The notes under the pieces are model-generated. The model was not told the DNA's origin. It searched no databases and was given only the letters and a program-made list of their open reading frames with translations. A stretch of DNA of 64,000 nucleotides from Kosakonia sp. SMBL-WEM22 (GTDB taxonomy: Bacteria; Pseudomonadota; Gammaproteobacteria; Enterobacterales; Enterobacteriaceae): positions 4,836,001 through 4,900,000 of the forward strand of contig NZ_CP051488.1 of the NCBI RefSeq assembly GCF_014490785.1, read 5' to 3'. The translations under genes and the position numbers were made by a program. Of the stretch, positions 34,818-43,817 are shown one piece after another; the first letter of the stretch is position 1; every line of letters begins with the position of its first letter.

Positions 34818-36358
34818 CCGGCAAGAAAGAAGCGAAACGCCGGGTTTTGGGTCTCATCGTGACACTCATAGCCCAGTTCATTGAGGCGGGTTTCGAAATC
34901 CGGCTCATGCTCGCCCAGCTCAAACGCCGCCAGCACACGCCCGTAATCGGTGCCGTGGCTGCGGTAGTGGAACAGCGAGATATTCCAGTGGGTGCCAAGG
35001 GTATGCAGGAATTTCAGCAGCGCGCCGGGCGACTCCGGGAACTCGAAGCTGTAAAGGCGCTCCTGCAACGGCTTGGACGGACGCCCGCCGACCATATAGC
35101 GCACATGCAGTTTTGCCATCTCATCATCGGAGAGATCCACCACGCTGTAGCCGCCTTCATGTAGCAGAGCGAGGATCTCTTTACGCTCTTCCAGCCCGCG
35201 GCTCAGGCGCACGCCGACAAAAATGCAGGCATCTTTCGCATCCGCAAAGCGGTAGTTAAATTCCGTCACCGAGCGGCCGCCCAGCAGCTGGCAGAATTTG
35301 AGGAAACTGCCCTTCTCTTCCGGAATAGTCACCGCCAACAGCGCTTCACGCTGTTCGCCCAGCTCGCAGCGCTCTGAGACATAGCGCAGGCCGTGGAAGT
35401 TGACGTTCGCGCCGGAAAGCACATGCGCCAGCCGCTCGCCGCGAATGTTATGCTGGGCGATATATTTCTTCATCCCCGCCAGCGCCAGCGCACCGGAGGG
35501 TTCAGCTACCGCGCGCACATCTTCAAACAGATCTTTCATTGCCGCGCAGATGGCATCACTATCGACGGTGATGATGTCATCAAGGTAGGCCTGGCAGAGG
35601 CGAAAGGTCTCATCGCCAATGCGTTTTACCGCCACGCCTTCGGCAAACAGCCCCACGCGTGGCAGGTCAACCGGATAACCGACGTCCAGTGCCGCTTTCA
35701 GGCAGGCGGAATCTTCCGCTTCAACAGCAATCACTTTAATCTGCGGCATCAGTTGCTTAATCAGCACCGCGACACCCGCCGCCAGCCCGCCGCCGCCCAC
35801 CGGCACAAAGATGCGGTCGATATGCGCATCCTGCTGCAACAGCTCCAGCGCCAGCGTACCCTGGCCGGCGATTACCATCGGGTGATCGAACGGCGGCACG
35901 AAGGTGTAGCCCTGCTGCTGCGAGAGAGCGATCGCTTTGGCCTTCGCTTCGTCAAAGTTTGCGCCGTGGAGCAGCACTTCGCCGCCAAACGCGCGTACCG
36001 CGTCGACTTTGATATCCGCCGTCGCCACTGGCATCACAATCAGCGACTTAATGCCGAGCCGCGTGGATGATAGCGCCACGCCCTGGGCATGATTGCCTGC
36101 CGAGGCAGTGATCACACCGTGGGCTTTCTGCTCTGCGCTCAGGCCGGCAATCATCGCGTAGGCGCCGCGCAGCTTAAAGCTGTGTACCGGCTGGCGGTCT
36201 TCCCGCTTCACCAGCACAACGTTATCCAGCCGGGCAGAGATCTTCTCCATCTTCTGCAGCGGCGTCACCTGCGCCACTTCATAGACCGGTGCGCGCAGCA
36301 CGGCGCGCAGATACTCCGCCCCTTCAGGGGCGGCAGAGAGGGGTTGGGCATCGGCCAT
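34814..36358 (-). CDS. ilvA: Threonine dehydratase, biosynthetic
   Basis: PLP enzyme making 2-oxobutanoate from threonine, the first step to isoleucine, feedback-inhibited by isoleucine. With ATG 36358 the protein is 514 residues as in E. coli; the preceding ATG (36361) overlaps the ilvD stop and sits too near the GGAGG. The PLP lysine is in HSFKLRGAY (about 62), GGGGLAAG binds phosphate, and two ACT-like regulatory domains follow about residue 330. Last gene of ilvLXGMEDA. Confidence 0.98.
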   Translation of the reverse strand: MADAQPLSAAPEGAEYLRAVLRAPVYEVAQVTPLQKMEKISARLDNVVLVKREDRQPVHSFKLRGAYAMIAGLSAEQKAHGVITASAGNHAQGVALSSTRLGIKSLIVMPVATADIKVDAVRAFGGEVLLHGANFDEAKAKAIALSQQQGYTFVPPFDHPMVIAGQGTLALELLQQDAHIDRIFVPVGGGGLAAGVAVLIKQLMPQIKVIAVEAEDSACLKAALDVGYPVDLPRVGLFAEGVAVKRIGDETFRLCQAYLDDIITVDSDAICAAMKDLFEDVRAVAEPSGALALAGMKKYIAQHNIRGERLAHVLSGANVNFHGLRYVSERCELGEQREALLAVTIPEEKGSFLKFCQLLGGRSVTEFNYRFADAKDACIFVGVRLSRGLEERKEILALLHEGGYSVVDLSDDEMAKLHVRYMVGGRPSKPLQERLYSFEFPESPGALLKFLHTLGTHWNISLFHYRSHGTDYGRVLAAFELGEHEPDFETRLNELGYECHDETQNPAFRFFLAG

Positions 36359-36360
36359 CA

Positions 36361-38211
36361 TTAACCTCCCAGTTTGGATTTGTCGCGTACTGCGCCTTTA
36401 TCCGCACTGGTGGCGAGAGTGGCGTAAGCGCGCAGCGCAAAGGAGACCTGACGCTCACGGTTAACCGGGGTCCAGGCTTTATCGCCACGGGCTTCCTGCG
36501 CTTCGCGGCGGGCCGCCAGGTCGCGGTCGCTCAGTTGCAGCTGAATACCCCGGTTCGGGATATCAATCTCGATGATGTCGCCATCTTCAATCAGGCCGAT
36601 ATTGCCGCCGCTGGCGGCTTCCGGTGAAACGTGACCAATAGAGAGGCCAGAGGTACCGCCAGAGAAACGACCGTCGGTGATTAACGCGCACGCTTTGCCG
36701 AGACCCATCGATTTCAGGAAGCTGGTCGGATAGAGCATCTCTTGCATGCCCGGTCCGCCTTTCGGCCCTTCGTAACGAATAACGACTACATCGCCCGCGA
36801 CCACTTTCCCGCCGAGGATCGCTTCAACAGCGGCATCCTGGCTTTCATACACTTTCGCCGGGCCGGTGAAGGTCAGGTTGCTGTCATCCACGCCTGCGGT
36901 CTTGACGATACAACCATTCTCCGCGAAGTTGCCGTACAGCACCGCCAGACCGCCCTCCTGGCTGTAAGCGTGCTCCAGGGAGCGGATACATCCTTCGGCG
37001 CGATCGTCATCCAGCGTATCCCAGCGACAATTCTGCGAGAACGCCTGGGTGGTGCGAATGCCTGCCGGGCCCGCGCGGAACATGGTTTTCACCGCCTCGT
37101 CCTGGGTCAGCATCACATCATATTTTTCCAGTGTCTGCGGCAGCGTCAGGCCAAGCACGTTTTTTACCTCACGGTTGAGCAGACCGGCGCGATCCAGCTC
37201 GCCCAGAATGCCCAGCACGCCGCCCGCGCGGTGAACATCTTCCATATGGTACTTCTGCGTGCTCGGTGCCACTTTGCACAGCTGCGGCACATGGCGGGAG
37301 AGACGGTCAATATCACTCATGGTGAAATCAATTTCCGCTTCCTGCGCCGCAGCCAGCAGGTGCAGCACGGTATTGGTGGAGCCGCCCATGGCGATATCCA
37401 GCGTCATGGCGTTTTCAAAAGCGGCTTTGCTGGCAATAGCGCGCGGCAGCGCGGTTTCATCGTCCTGCTCGTAGTAACGTTTGGTCAGCTCAACAATGCG
37501 TTTGCCGGCGTTGATAAAGAGCTCTTTGCGGTCAGCGTGGGTTGCCAGCAGCGAACCATTACCCGGCTGCGACAGGCCGAGTGCTTCAGTCAGGCAGTTC
37601 ATCGAGTTGGCGGTAAACATGCCGGAGCAGGAGCCGCAGGTCGGGCAGGCAGAGCGTTCAACCTGCTCGCTCTGATCATCAGAGACTTTTGGGTCAGCGC
37701 CCTGAATCATCGCATCCACCAGATCGAGCTTGATGATCTGGTCGGAGAGTTTGGTTTTCCCGGCTTCCATTGGGCCACCGGAGACAAAAATGACCGGAAC
37801 GTTCAGGCGCAGAGAGGCCATTAACATCCCTGGAGTGATCTTGTCGCAGTTGGAGATGCACACCATCGCGTCGGCACAGTGGGCATTCACCATATACTCA
37901 ACGGAGTCGGCGATCAGTTCGCGCGAAGGCAGAGAGTAGAGCATGCCGCCGTGGCCCATGGCGATGCCGTCATCCACAGCGATGGTATTAAACTCTTTCG
38001 CTACGCCGCCTGCGGCTTCGATTTGCTCTGCAACCAGCTTACCGAGATCGCGCAAATGAACGTGGCCTGGCACGAACTGGGTAAACGAGTTTACGACGGC
38101 AATAATCGGCTTGCCGAAATCATCGTCTGTCATTCCGGTGGCGCGCCACAGCGCGCGGGCACCCGCCATATTGCGCCCATGAGTAGTGGTGGCGGAACGG
38201 TACTTAGGCAT
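36361..38211 (-). CDS. ilvD: Dihydroxy-acid dehydratase
   Basis: Fe-S enzyme, third step of branched-chain amino acid synthesis and shared by the valine and isoleucine routes. The start MPKYRSATTTHGRNM gives 616 residues, the E. coli length. Likely cluster cysteines lie in SNCDKITPG (about 122) and ACPTCGSCSGMFTANSMNC (about 195). An in-frame ATG 45 bases upstream is rejected. An ERIC element separates it from ilvE. Confidence 0.98.
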   Translation of the reverse strand: MPKYRSATTTHGRNMAGARALWRATGMTDDDFGKPIIAVVNSFTQFVPGHVHLRDLGKLVAEQIEAAGGVAKEFNTIAVDDGIAMGHGGMLYSLPSRELIADSVEYMVNAHCADAMVCISNCDKITPGMLMASLRLNVPVIFVSGGPMEAGKTKLSDQIIKLDLVDAMIQGADPKVSDDQSEQVERSACPTCGSCSGMFTANSMNCLTEALGLSQPGNGSLLATHADRKELFINAGKRIVELTKRYYEQDDETALPRAIASKAAFENAMTLDIAMGGSTNTVLHLLAAAQEAEIDFTMSDIDRLSRHVPQLCKVAPSTQKYHMEDVHRAGGVLGILGELDRAGLLNREVKNVLGLTLPQTLEKYDVMLTQDEAVKTMFRAGPAGIRTTQAFSQNCRWDTLDDDRAEGCIRSLEHAYSQEGGLAVLYGNFAENGCIVKTAGVDDSNLTFTGPAKVYESQDAAVEAILGGKVVAGDVVVIRYEGPKGGPGMQEMLYPTSFLKSMGLGKACALITDGRFSGGTSGLSIGHVSPEAASGGNIGLIEDGDIIEIDIPNRGIQLQLSDRDLAARREAQEARGDKAWTPVNRERQVSFALRAYATLATSADKGAVRDKSKLGG

Positions 38212-38273
38212 GCTCTTTACTCCCGTCTGTCTTGTCGATGGGATGGTGCATGCCATCCCATATTATTTGCTCT

Positions 38274-38398
38274 ACCCTAAATCATTTCGGGTTGCAGGAA
38301 GGCGGCAAGCGAGCAAATGCCCAGCACCTTACATAAGTTAGTGACTGGGCTGAACGCGTGCAGCCAACACACCGACAACCTAAATTATGACGGATAGT
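38274..38398. repeat. ERIC element between ilvE and ilvD
   Basis: About 125 bases matching the enterobacterial repetitive intergenic consensus: GTTGCAGGAAGGCGGCAAGC, then the diagnostic core ACATAAGTTAGTGACTGGGC, then CAGCCAACACACCGACAACC and ATTATGACGG. The ends are imperfect inverted repeats. It lies inside the ilvGMEDA transcript. Confidence 0.85.
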
Positions 38399-39327
38399 TA
38401 TTGATTAACTTGATCCAACCAGCCCCACTTATCTTCCGTTTCACCGGTAAAGAGGCCAAAGAATGCTTGCTGAATACGTTTGGTCACCGGGCCGCAACGG
38501 CCTTCACCAACCTGAATACCATCGACGCTGCGCACCGGCGTGATTTCAGCCGCAGTACCGGACATAAAGACTTCATCCGCCAGGTAGAGCGATTCGCGGG
38601 ACAGCACCTGCTCGCGCACTTCGATACCGAGATCTTTTGCCAGCTTGATGATGGCGTCGCGGGTAATGCCAGGCAGCGCGGAGGAGGTGAATGGCGGGGT
38701 AAACAGGATGCCATCTTTCACTTCGAAGAGGTTTTCGCCCGCGCCTTCAGAGATATAACCGTGAACATCCAGTGCGATGCCTTCCTGATAACCATGGCGG
38801 CGCGCTTCGCTACCGACCAGCAGGGAGGAGAGATAGTTACCGCCCGCTTTCGCAGCAGTCGGAATGGTGTTCGGTGCCACGCGGTTCCAGGAGGAGACCA
38901 TGGCATCAATGCCCTGATCCAGCGCTTCTGCGCCCAGATAGGCACCCCACGGGAAGGCGGCAATGATGACATCGGTGGTGTAGTCTGCCGGCGGGTTAAC
39001 GCCCATGCCAACATCACCGACAAATACCAGCGGACGGATATAGGCGCTGGTCAGATTATTTTTACGGATCACCGCGCGGCACGCTTCCATCAGCTCGTCG
39101 ACGCTCTGGGAGACCGGGAAACGGTAGATTTTGGCGGAGTCGCGCAGACGCTGCATATGTTCACGATGGCGGAAAACAACCGGCCCTTTGTGGGAGTCGT
39201 AGCAGCGAATACCTTCAAACACAGACGTACCATAGTGCAATGCGTGAGACATTACGTGAACTTTCGCGTCTTCCCAACGTACCATCTCGCCATTGGACCA
39301 AATGTAGTCTGCTTTTTTCGTCGTCAT
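38398..39327 (-). CDS. ilvE: Branched-chain amino acid aminotransferase
   Basis: Last step for valine, leucine and isoleucine, and can make phenylalanine. PLP fold type IV; 309 residues as E. coli IlvE. Seen: ADYIWSNGEMVRWEDAKVHV near the start, PLP lysine in PTAAKAGGNYL (about 160), and FMSGTAAEITPVRSVDG. The stop lies at the edge of the ERIC element. Confidence 0.99.
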   Translation of the reverse strand: MTTKKADYIWSNGEMVRWEDAKVHVMSHALHYGTSVFEGIRCYDSHKGPVVFRHREHMQRLRDSAKIYRFPVSQSVDELMEACRAVIRKNNLTSAYIRPLVFVGDVGMGVNPPADYTTDVIIAAFPWGAYLGAEALDQGIDAMVSSWNRVAPNTIPTAAKAGGNYLSSLLVGSEARRHGYQEGIALDVHGYISEGAGENLFEVKDGILFTPPFTSSALPGITRDAIIKLAKDLGIEVREQVLSRESLYLADEVFMSGTAAEITPVRSVDGIQVGEGRCGPVTKRIQQAFFGLFTGETEDKWGWLDQVNQ

Positions 39328-39344
39328 TATGCTTCCTTTTGCGC

Positions 39345-39614
39345 TTACGCGCGGATCTGTTGTGATGATGATGATGTAGCGCGCTGCCGGATATCGACCC
39401 TGGCAACGTCGACAAGTTTGCTCAACTGGCTAAACAGTAATTCGACAGGCCGCGGGCTGGCAACGGTCAATTCAATATTTATGTTGCGCGCATCGCAGGC
39501 CGTTTCCATGTTCATTGCACATACCTGAAAGCCACGATGGCGTACTACGCGCAGCACGCGTTCTAATGTTTCCGGATTAAAGCGGGCTTCAACAGCGACG
39601 TCATGGTGCATCAT
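39345..39614 (-). CDS. ilvM: Acetolactate synthase II small subunit
   Basis: ACT-domain regulatory subunit of acetohydroxyacid synthase II, needed for full IlvG activity and stability. The 89 residues align with E. coli IlvM (87): RFNPETLERVLRVVRHRGF and NINIELTVASPRPVELL. The start overlaps the ilvG stop (coupling). Confidence 0.97.
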   Translation of the reverse strand: MMHHDVAVEARFNPETLERVLRVVRHRGFQVCAMNMETACDARNINIELTVASPRPVELLFSQLSKLVDVARVDIRQRATSSSSQQIRA

Positions 39615-41257
39615 GATAATTTCTCCAGCATTTGTGAGTTACTGGCACCAGGCGGCACCAGCGGCCAGACATTCTCGAGCTCGTCGATCGAGACATGAAG
39701 CAGATAGGGCCCATCGCTTGAGAGCATTGCGTCAAGTGCCGCTTCAACCTGGTCTTTACGGGTAATGTGTTGGCCTGGGATGCCGAAGGCGTTGGCCAGC
39801 ATGAGAAAATCGGGGTTATCGGTCAGGGTGGTTTCACTGTAACGCTCATTGAAGAACAGCTGTTGCCATTGGCGAACCATCCCTAATCGCTGGTTATCAA
39901 GTAAAACGATCTTCAGCGGTAACTGCTTGCGTTTTACGGTGCCCAGCTCCTGCACGTTCATCATGAAGGAGCCGTCACCGGAGATACAGATTACCGTATC
40001 TTCCGGGCGTGCAACTTGTGCGCCAACGGCGGCGGGCAGGCCAAAGCCCATCGTGCCTAAGCCGCTGGAGGTGATGAAATTTTCCGGACGGGTAAAGCTC
40101 AGATGCTGCGCGGCCCACATCTGATGCTGGCCGACATCCGTCGTCACAACGCTGTTTTCCGGTTTGCGATCGGAGAGCTGCTTTAACAGCAGCGGAGCAT
40201 AGATCGCCTCGCCGGGGTGGTCATAGCGCCAGGCATGCTCGTGGCGCAGATCGGCACAGTGTTGACGCCACTCATCGATCGCAAGTTGCTGTTGCAGTGC
40301 AGGCAGCAGCGCATTTAAATCACCCTGTAAGGCAACGTGCGCCTGGCGCAGCTTGCTCATCTCTGCCGGGTCGATATCCATATGGATGACGCGAGCATGA
40401 GGCGCGAAGGTGTTCAGTTTACCGGTCACACGATCATCAAAACGCGCGCCAACCGCAATCAGCAAATCACACTCTTGTACGGCAAAGTTAGCCGCTTTCG
40501 TGCCGTGCATGCCCAGCATACCGAGGTAGTAAGGGTAGTCAGATGCCACGGCGCCCAAGCCTTTCAACGTGCAGGCGATCGGCATTTGCGTCTCTGCCAG
40601 AAACGCGCGCAGAACAGGAACCGCTTGCGCCATGCCTACGCCGCCGCCAACGTAGAGCATCGGCTTTTTCGCCTGGGCAAGCATCATTGCGGCCTGAGCC
40701 GCCTCAGCCTGAGGGAATACCACTTCCTCTTGCTCAGTGACGAAGTCCGGCTCCCAATTACCGACGGCGAGCTGAATATCTTTTGGAATATCAACCAGCA
40801 CGGGGCCGGGGCGACCAGAGTTGGCGATATGAAACGCTTCGGCCATCACGCGCGGCAGCGAATCGAGGGAGTCAACCAGGAAACTATGTTTGGTACAGGA
40901 GAGGGACATGCCCAGCACATCCACTTCCTGAAAAGCGTCGGTGCCAATCAGCGGCGCAGCGACCTGCCCGGTGATCGCTACCACCGGAACGGAATCAAGC
41001 AGCGCATCCGCAAGCCCGGTGATTAAGTTTGTTGCACCCGGGCCAGAAGTGGCGATACAGACGCCGGTTTTGCCTGTTGCGCGAGCATACCCGATGGCAG
41101 CCATTGCCGCGCCCTGCTCATGTCGACACAACAGGTGTTCCACGCCGCCGTCATATAGCGCATCGTAAACCGGCATGATTGCGCCGCCAGGATAGCCGAA
41201 AACCGTATCGACTTGCTGCGCTCGCAACGCATGTACCACCCATTGTGCTCCATTCAT
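39611..41257 (-). CDS. ilvG: Acetolactate synthase II large subunit (intact)
   Basis: ThDP-dependent condensation of pyruvate with pyruvate or 2-oxobutanoate; isozyme II is valine-resistant. The full 548-residue frame is present, unlike E. coli K-12, where a frameshift splits ilvG. Seen: GYPGGAIMPVYDAL, catalytic Glu in CRHEQGAAMAA (about 47), and the ThDP/Mg motif from GDGSFMMNVQE to NQRLGM. It starts two bases after the ilvX-like frame. Confidence 0.99.
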   Translation of the reverse strand: MNGAQWVVHALRAQQVDTVFGYPGGAIMPVYDALYDGGVEHLLCRHEQGAAMAAIGYARATGKTGVCIATSGPGATNLITGLADALLDSVPVVAITGQVAAPLIGTDAFQEVDVLGMSLSCTKHSFLVDSLDSLPRVMAEAFHIANSGRPGPVLVDIPKDIQLAVGNWEPDFVTEQEEVVFPQAEAAQAAMMLAQAKKPMLYVGGGVGMAQAVPVLRAFLAETQMPIACTLKGLGAVASDYPYYLGMLGMHGTKAANFAVQECDLLIAVGARFDDRVTGKLNTFAPHARVIHMDIDPAEMSKLRQAHVALQGDLNALLPALQQQLAIDEWRQHCADLRHEHAWRYDHPGEAIYAPLLLKQLSDRKPENSVVTTDVGQHQMWAAQHLSFTRPENFITSSGLGTMGFGLPAAVGAQVARPEDTVICISGDGSFMMNVQELGTVKRKQLPLKIVLLDNQRLGMVRQWQQLFFNERYSETTLTDNPDFLMLANAFGIPGQHITRKDQVEAALDAMLSSDGPYLLHVSIDELENVWPLVPPGASNSQMLEKLS

Positions 41258-41259
41258 AG

Positions 41260-41307
41260 CTACATCCCCGTCGAATATCGTGAGAAACAGAATTTTATGC
41301 TGATAAT
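41260..41307 (-). pseudogene. ilvX: ilvX-like short frame lacking a standard start
   Basis: The 15 codons before the TAG align with the 16-residue E. coli IlvX (shared KFCFSR, then TG), but the codon at the E. coli ATG position is GCA. The next codons are ATT and ATC. So the peptide is lost or begins at ATT. The spacing to ilvG (stop, two bases, ATG) still suits translational coupling. Confidence 0.5.
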
Positions 41308-41340
41308 TGCTTCTGTTTCTGATTTGCGTTTTTTGGTGAT

Positions 41341-41372
41341 AAAAAAACCCCCGGACCTTTCGGTGCGGGGGT
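41341..41372 (-). terminator. ilv operon attenuator
   Basis: Read leftward: ACCCCCGCACC-GAAA-GGTCCGGGGGT followed by seven T. It comes 24 bases after ilvL. It stops transcription when Ile, Val and Leu tRNAs are charged. Confidence 0.95.
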
Positions 41373-41395
41373 CTTAGTTCGTTAAGGCTTGATTT

Positions 41396-41494
41396 TTAAG
41401 CCTTTCCTCGTCCAAGTGCAGCCCCGCACGGTGGGATAATAATCACCACCACGCTAATCACGATAAGGCTAATCACTCGTAGAAGGGCTTTCAT
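41396..41494 (-). CDS. ilvL: ilv operon leader peptide
   Basis: A 32-residue peptide (MKALLRVISLIVISVVVIII, then PPCGAALGRGKA) with runs of Ile, Val and Leu codons that sense all three charged tRNAs. It nearly matches E. coli IlvL; ribosome stalling here prevents the attenuator hairpin. Located between the operon promoter and the attenuator. Confidence 0.96.
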   Translation of the reverse strand: MKALLRVISLIVISVVVIIIPPCGAALGRGKA

Positions 41495-41813
41495 AGTTGC
41501 TCGTTCTTGCTTCATGTTCGAAGGAATGCCTAAAGAGGTAACACAGATTTGCAATGAGGCACAAGAAAAAAATATGACGCCCGTCTCGAAAGGTCAGAGG
41601 AATAACTAAAAAATGGTTGTTTTATAAAGAAAAAATATCAGTTGAAAATATTTCAGGCGCAATAGGCCATTTAGCAAATTGTGAACTTCTCTCCATCGTG
41701 GCGAAACTCATACGAAATTGCAGCGATATGTTGGAAACGAACGCGTAGTAACGATATCTCCCCGATGAAAAAAGTGGAAGCTGGCAAGATAATGCTCGCG
41801 ACAAGGAGGCTTT
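41495..41813. other. ilvL-comM divergent intergenic region
   Basis: These 319 bases hold no gene I can support. They are AT-rich and must contain the ilvLXGMEDA promoter (leftward) with its upstream activating region and the comM promoter (rightward). I could not fix -35/-10 boxes. Confidence 0.6.
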
Positions 41814-43334
41814 ATGGCGTTGTCTGTAATTTATACGAGGGCGATATTAGGTGTCGCCGCGCCGCTTGTGACCGTCGAAGTTCACATCAGCAATGGGCTG
41901 CCAGGACTAACTATTGTCGGGCTGCCCGAAACAACGGTTAAGGAAGCTCGCGATCGGGTGCGCAGTGCTGTCATTAACAGTGGTTATGATTTTCCTGCAA
42001 AGCGGATCACCATCAACCTGGCACCTGCGGATTTACCTAAAGAGGGAGGGCGATATGACTTACCTATCGCTATCGCGCTCCTGGCAGCCTCTGAGCAAGT
42101 GAATACGGCATCACTCGACCATTATGAATTCGTCGGTGAGTTAGCGCTTACGGGCGCGTTACGCGGCGTTCCCGGCGCCATCTCATGCGTTATGGAGGCG
42201 GTGAAGGCTGACAGGCGAATTGTTATTGCGAAAGAGAATGAATCAGAAGCGAGTCTGGCTGAAACGCAGGCATGTCTGGTGGCAAATCATTTGTTGGAGG
42301 TGTGTGCTTTTCTGGAAGGTAAACAGACTTTGTTGGCTCCTCAACCTCTGGCTTCGCTGGAAGATGAGCGCAGAGAAGATTTACGGGACATTATCGGTCA
42401 GGAGCAAGGGAAGCGTGCGCTGGAAATTACAGCGGCCGGAGGTCATAACTTGCTTCTGATTGGCCCACCAGGCACAGGAAAAACTATGCTGGCCAGTCGA
42501 ATGAGCGGTTTACTCCCTCCACTCTCTAATGCCGAAGCGCTGGAGAGCGCGGCAGTGATGAGTTTAATCAATAGCGCAAGCTTGACCCGCCACTGGAAGC
42601 ACAGGCCCTTTCGATCCCCCCATCACAGCGCCTCATTAACAGCCATGGTTGGCGGAGGATCCATACCTGCACCGGGCGAGATCTCTTTGGCACATAATGG
42701 CGTACTTTTTCTTGATGAGCTCCCCGAGTTTGAACGTCGTGTTCTTGATGCATTGCGTGAGCCGATTGAATCCGGGCAAATACATATTTCACGCACGCGG
42801 GCGAAAGTCACTTTCCCCGCCCGGTTTCAATTGATCGCAGCTATGAATCCAAGCCCAACCGGGCATTATCAGGGGAAACATAACCGCTGTTCGCCCGAGC
42901 AAACGTTACGCTATCTGGGAAAATTATCCGGCCCTTTCCTCGACCGCTTTGATCTCTCTCTGGAGATACCGTTACTGGCTCACGGGTTAATGAGTGAACC
43001 GCAGCAACGAGGGGAAAGCAGTGAGGTTGTTCGTGCGAGGGTGATTGAGGCGCAGGCGCAACAACATCAACGCCAGCACAAGCTCAACTCGCAGTTGGAG
43101 AGCAGTGAAACCAGGCGCTTCTGTGCGCTGAGGAAAGAAGATGGCAGATGGCTGGAAGAGGCGCTGACACGGTTGGGTTTATCCGTACGCGCCTGGCAGC
43201 GGTTACTGAAGGTAGCCAGAACTATCGCGGATCTTGAAAAGCAGGAAACCATTCGCAGGGAACATCTGCAGGAGGCGTTAAGTTACCGGGCAATCGACAG
43301 GTTACTCATTCATCTGCAAAATATGTTGGCATAA
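41814..43334 (+). CDS. comM: ComM/YifB family Mg chelatase-like AAA+ protein
   Basis: Hexameric AAA+ helicase; in naturally competent relatives ComM promotes branch migration during integration of foreign DNA. The 506 residues have an N-terminal Lon-like domain (about 1-180), Walker A LLIGPPGTGKTML (about 217-229), Walker B LFLDELPEF, and a C-terminal ATPase lid. E. coli YifB has the same length. RBS AAGGAGG just upstream. Role in this organism is inferred. Confidence 0.95.
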   Translation: MALSVIYTRAILGVAAPLVTVEVHISNGLPGLTIVGLPETTVKEARDRVRSAVINSGYDFPAKRITINLAPADLPKEGGRYDLPIAIALLAASEQVNTASLDHYEFVGELALTGALRGVPGAISCVMEAVKADRRIVIAKENESEASLAETQACLVANHLLEVCAFLEGKQTLLAPQPLASLEDERREDLRDIIGQEQGKRALEITAAGGHNLLLIGPPGTGKTMLASRMSGLLPPLSNAEALESAAVMSLINSASLTRHWKHRPFRSPHHSASLTAMVGGGSIPAPGEISLAHNGVLFLDELPEFERRVLDALREPIESGQIHISRTRAKVTFPARFQLIAAMNPSPTGHYQGKHNRCSPEQTLRYLGKLSGPFLDRFDLSLEIPLLAHGLMSEPQQRGESSEVVRARVIEAQAQQHQRQHKLNSQLESSETRRFCALRKEDGRWLEEALTRLGLSVRAWQRLLKVARTIADLEKQETIRREHLQEALSYRAIDRLLIHLQNMLA

Positions 43335-43359
43335 AAAAAGGGGCAACAGCCCCTTTTTT
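43333..43359. terminator. Bidirectional terminator between comM and maoP
   Basis: GGGGC-AACA-GCCCC flanked by seven A on the left and six T on the right; works for both converging genes. Confidence 0.93.
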
Positions 43360-43360
43360 C

Positions 43361-43699
43361 TTAATCCTCGGATTCAGTGTAATCTTCCGCGCCTTCCACC
43401 TGTGGTTTTCCACCTGAGAGGGTATGAAAACGCTTCGGACGTTTAATACGTGCCATATACTTGAGCCATACACGTTCAGCTTCCGTGTTGGGTTCACGCT
43501 CACCACGGCAAACGGCAACAAACTGGTTCTCTTCTTCTGTCACCGGTTCACGCTTGCCGAGTTCCAGCTCGTTAAAAGCATAACCATGACGTTCAAGCAG
43601 TTGCGCCTCTTTGATGGTGAAATCACCGTGGCGGGAGAACCCGCGAGGATAATTTTTATTGTCGAAAAAACGATTAGTCGTCGTAAAGCTTTCCGCCAT
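43361..43699 (-). CDS. maoP: Macrodomain Ori organisation protein MaoP
   Basis: Organises the Ori macrodomain of the chromosome together with the short cis site maoS, which in E. coli lies in the maoP-hdfR gap. The 112 residues equal E. coli MaoP (YifE, DUF413): GFSRHGDFTIKEAQLLERHG and RIKRPKRFHTLSGGKP. Diverges from hdfR; a maoS equivalent would fall in 43700-43817 but I did not identify it. Confidence 0.95.
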   Translation of the reverse strand: MAESFTTTNRFFDNKNYPRGFSRHGDFTIKEAQLLERHGYAFNELELGKREPVTEEENQFVAVCRGEREPNTEAERVWLKYMARIKRPKRFHTLSGGKPQVEGAEDYTESED

Positions 43700-43817
43700 C
43701 CTGCACGCTCCTAATTCTTTGGCCGAGCTATTTATGGCGCGGAGTATTAGTTACGCTTGACAGAGTGTAAAACAAAACATTTAAATCATTACGACAAAAA
43801 ATTTTGCGGAGAATACA

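Noticed and set aside
36742..37824. 360-codon open frame opposite ilvD
   Set aside because: Shadow of the ilvD codon pattern; composition unlike real proteins (many His/Arg/Gln).
38401..39528. 375-codon open frame opposite ilvE and ilvM
   Set aside because: Antisense shadow across two genes; no start context or homology.
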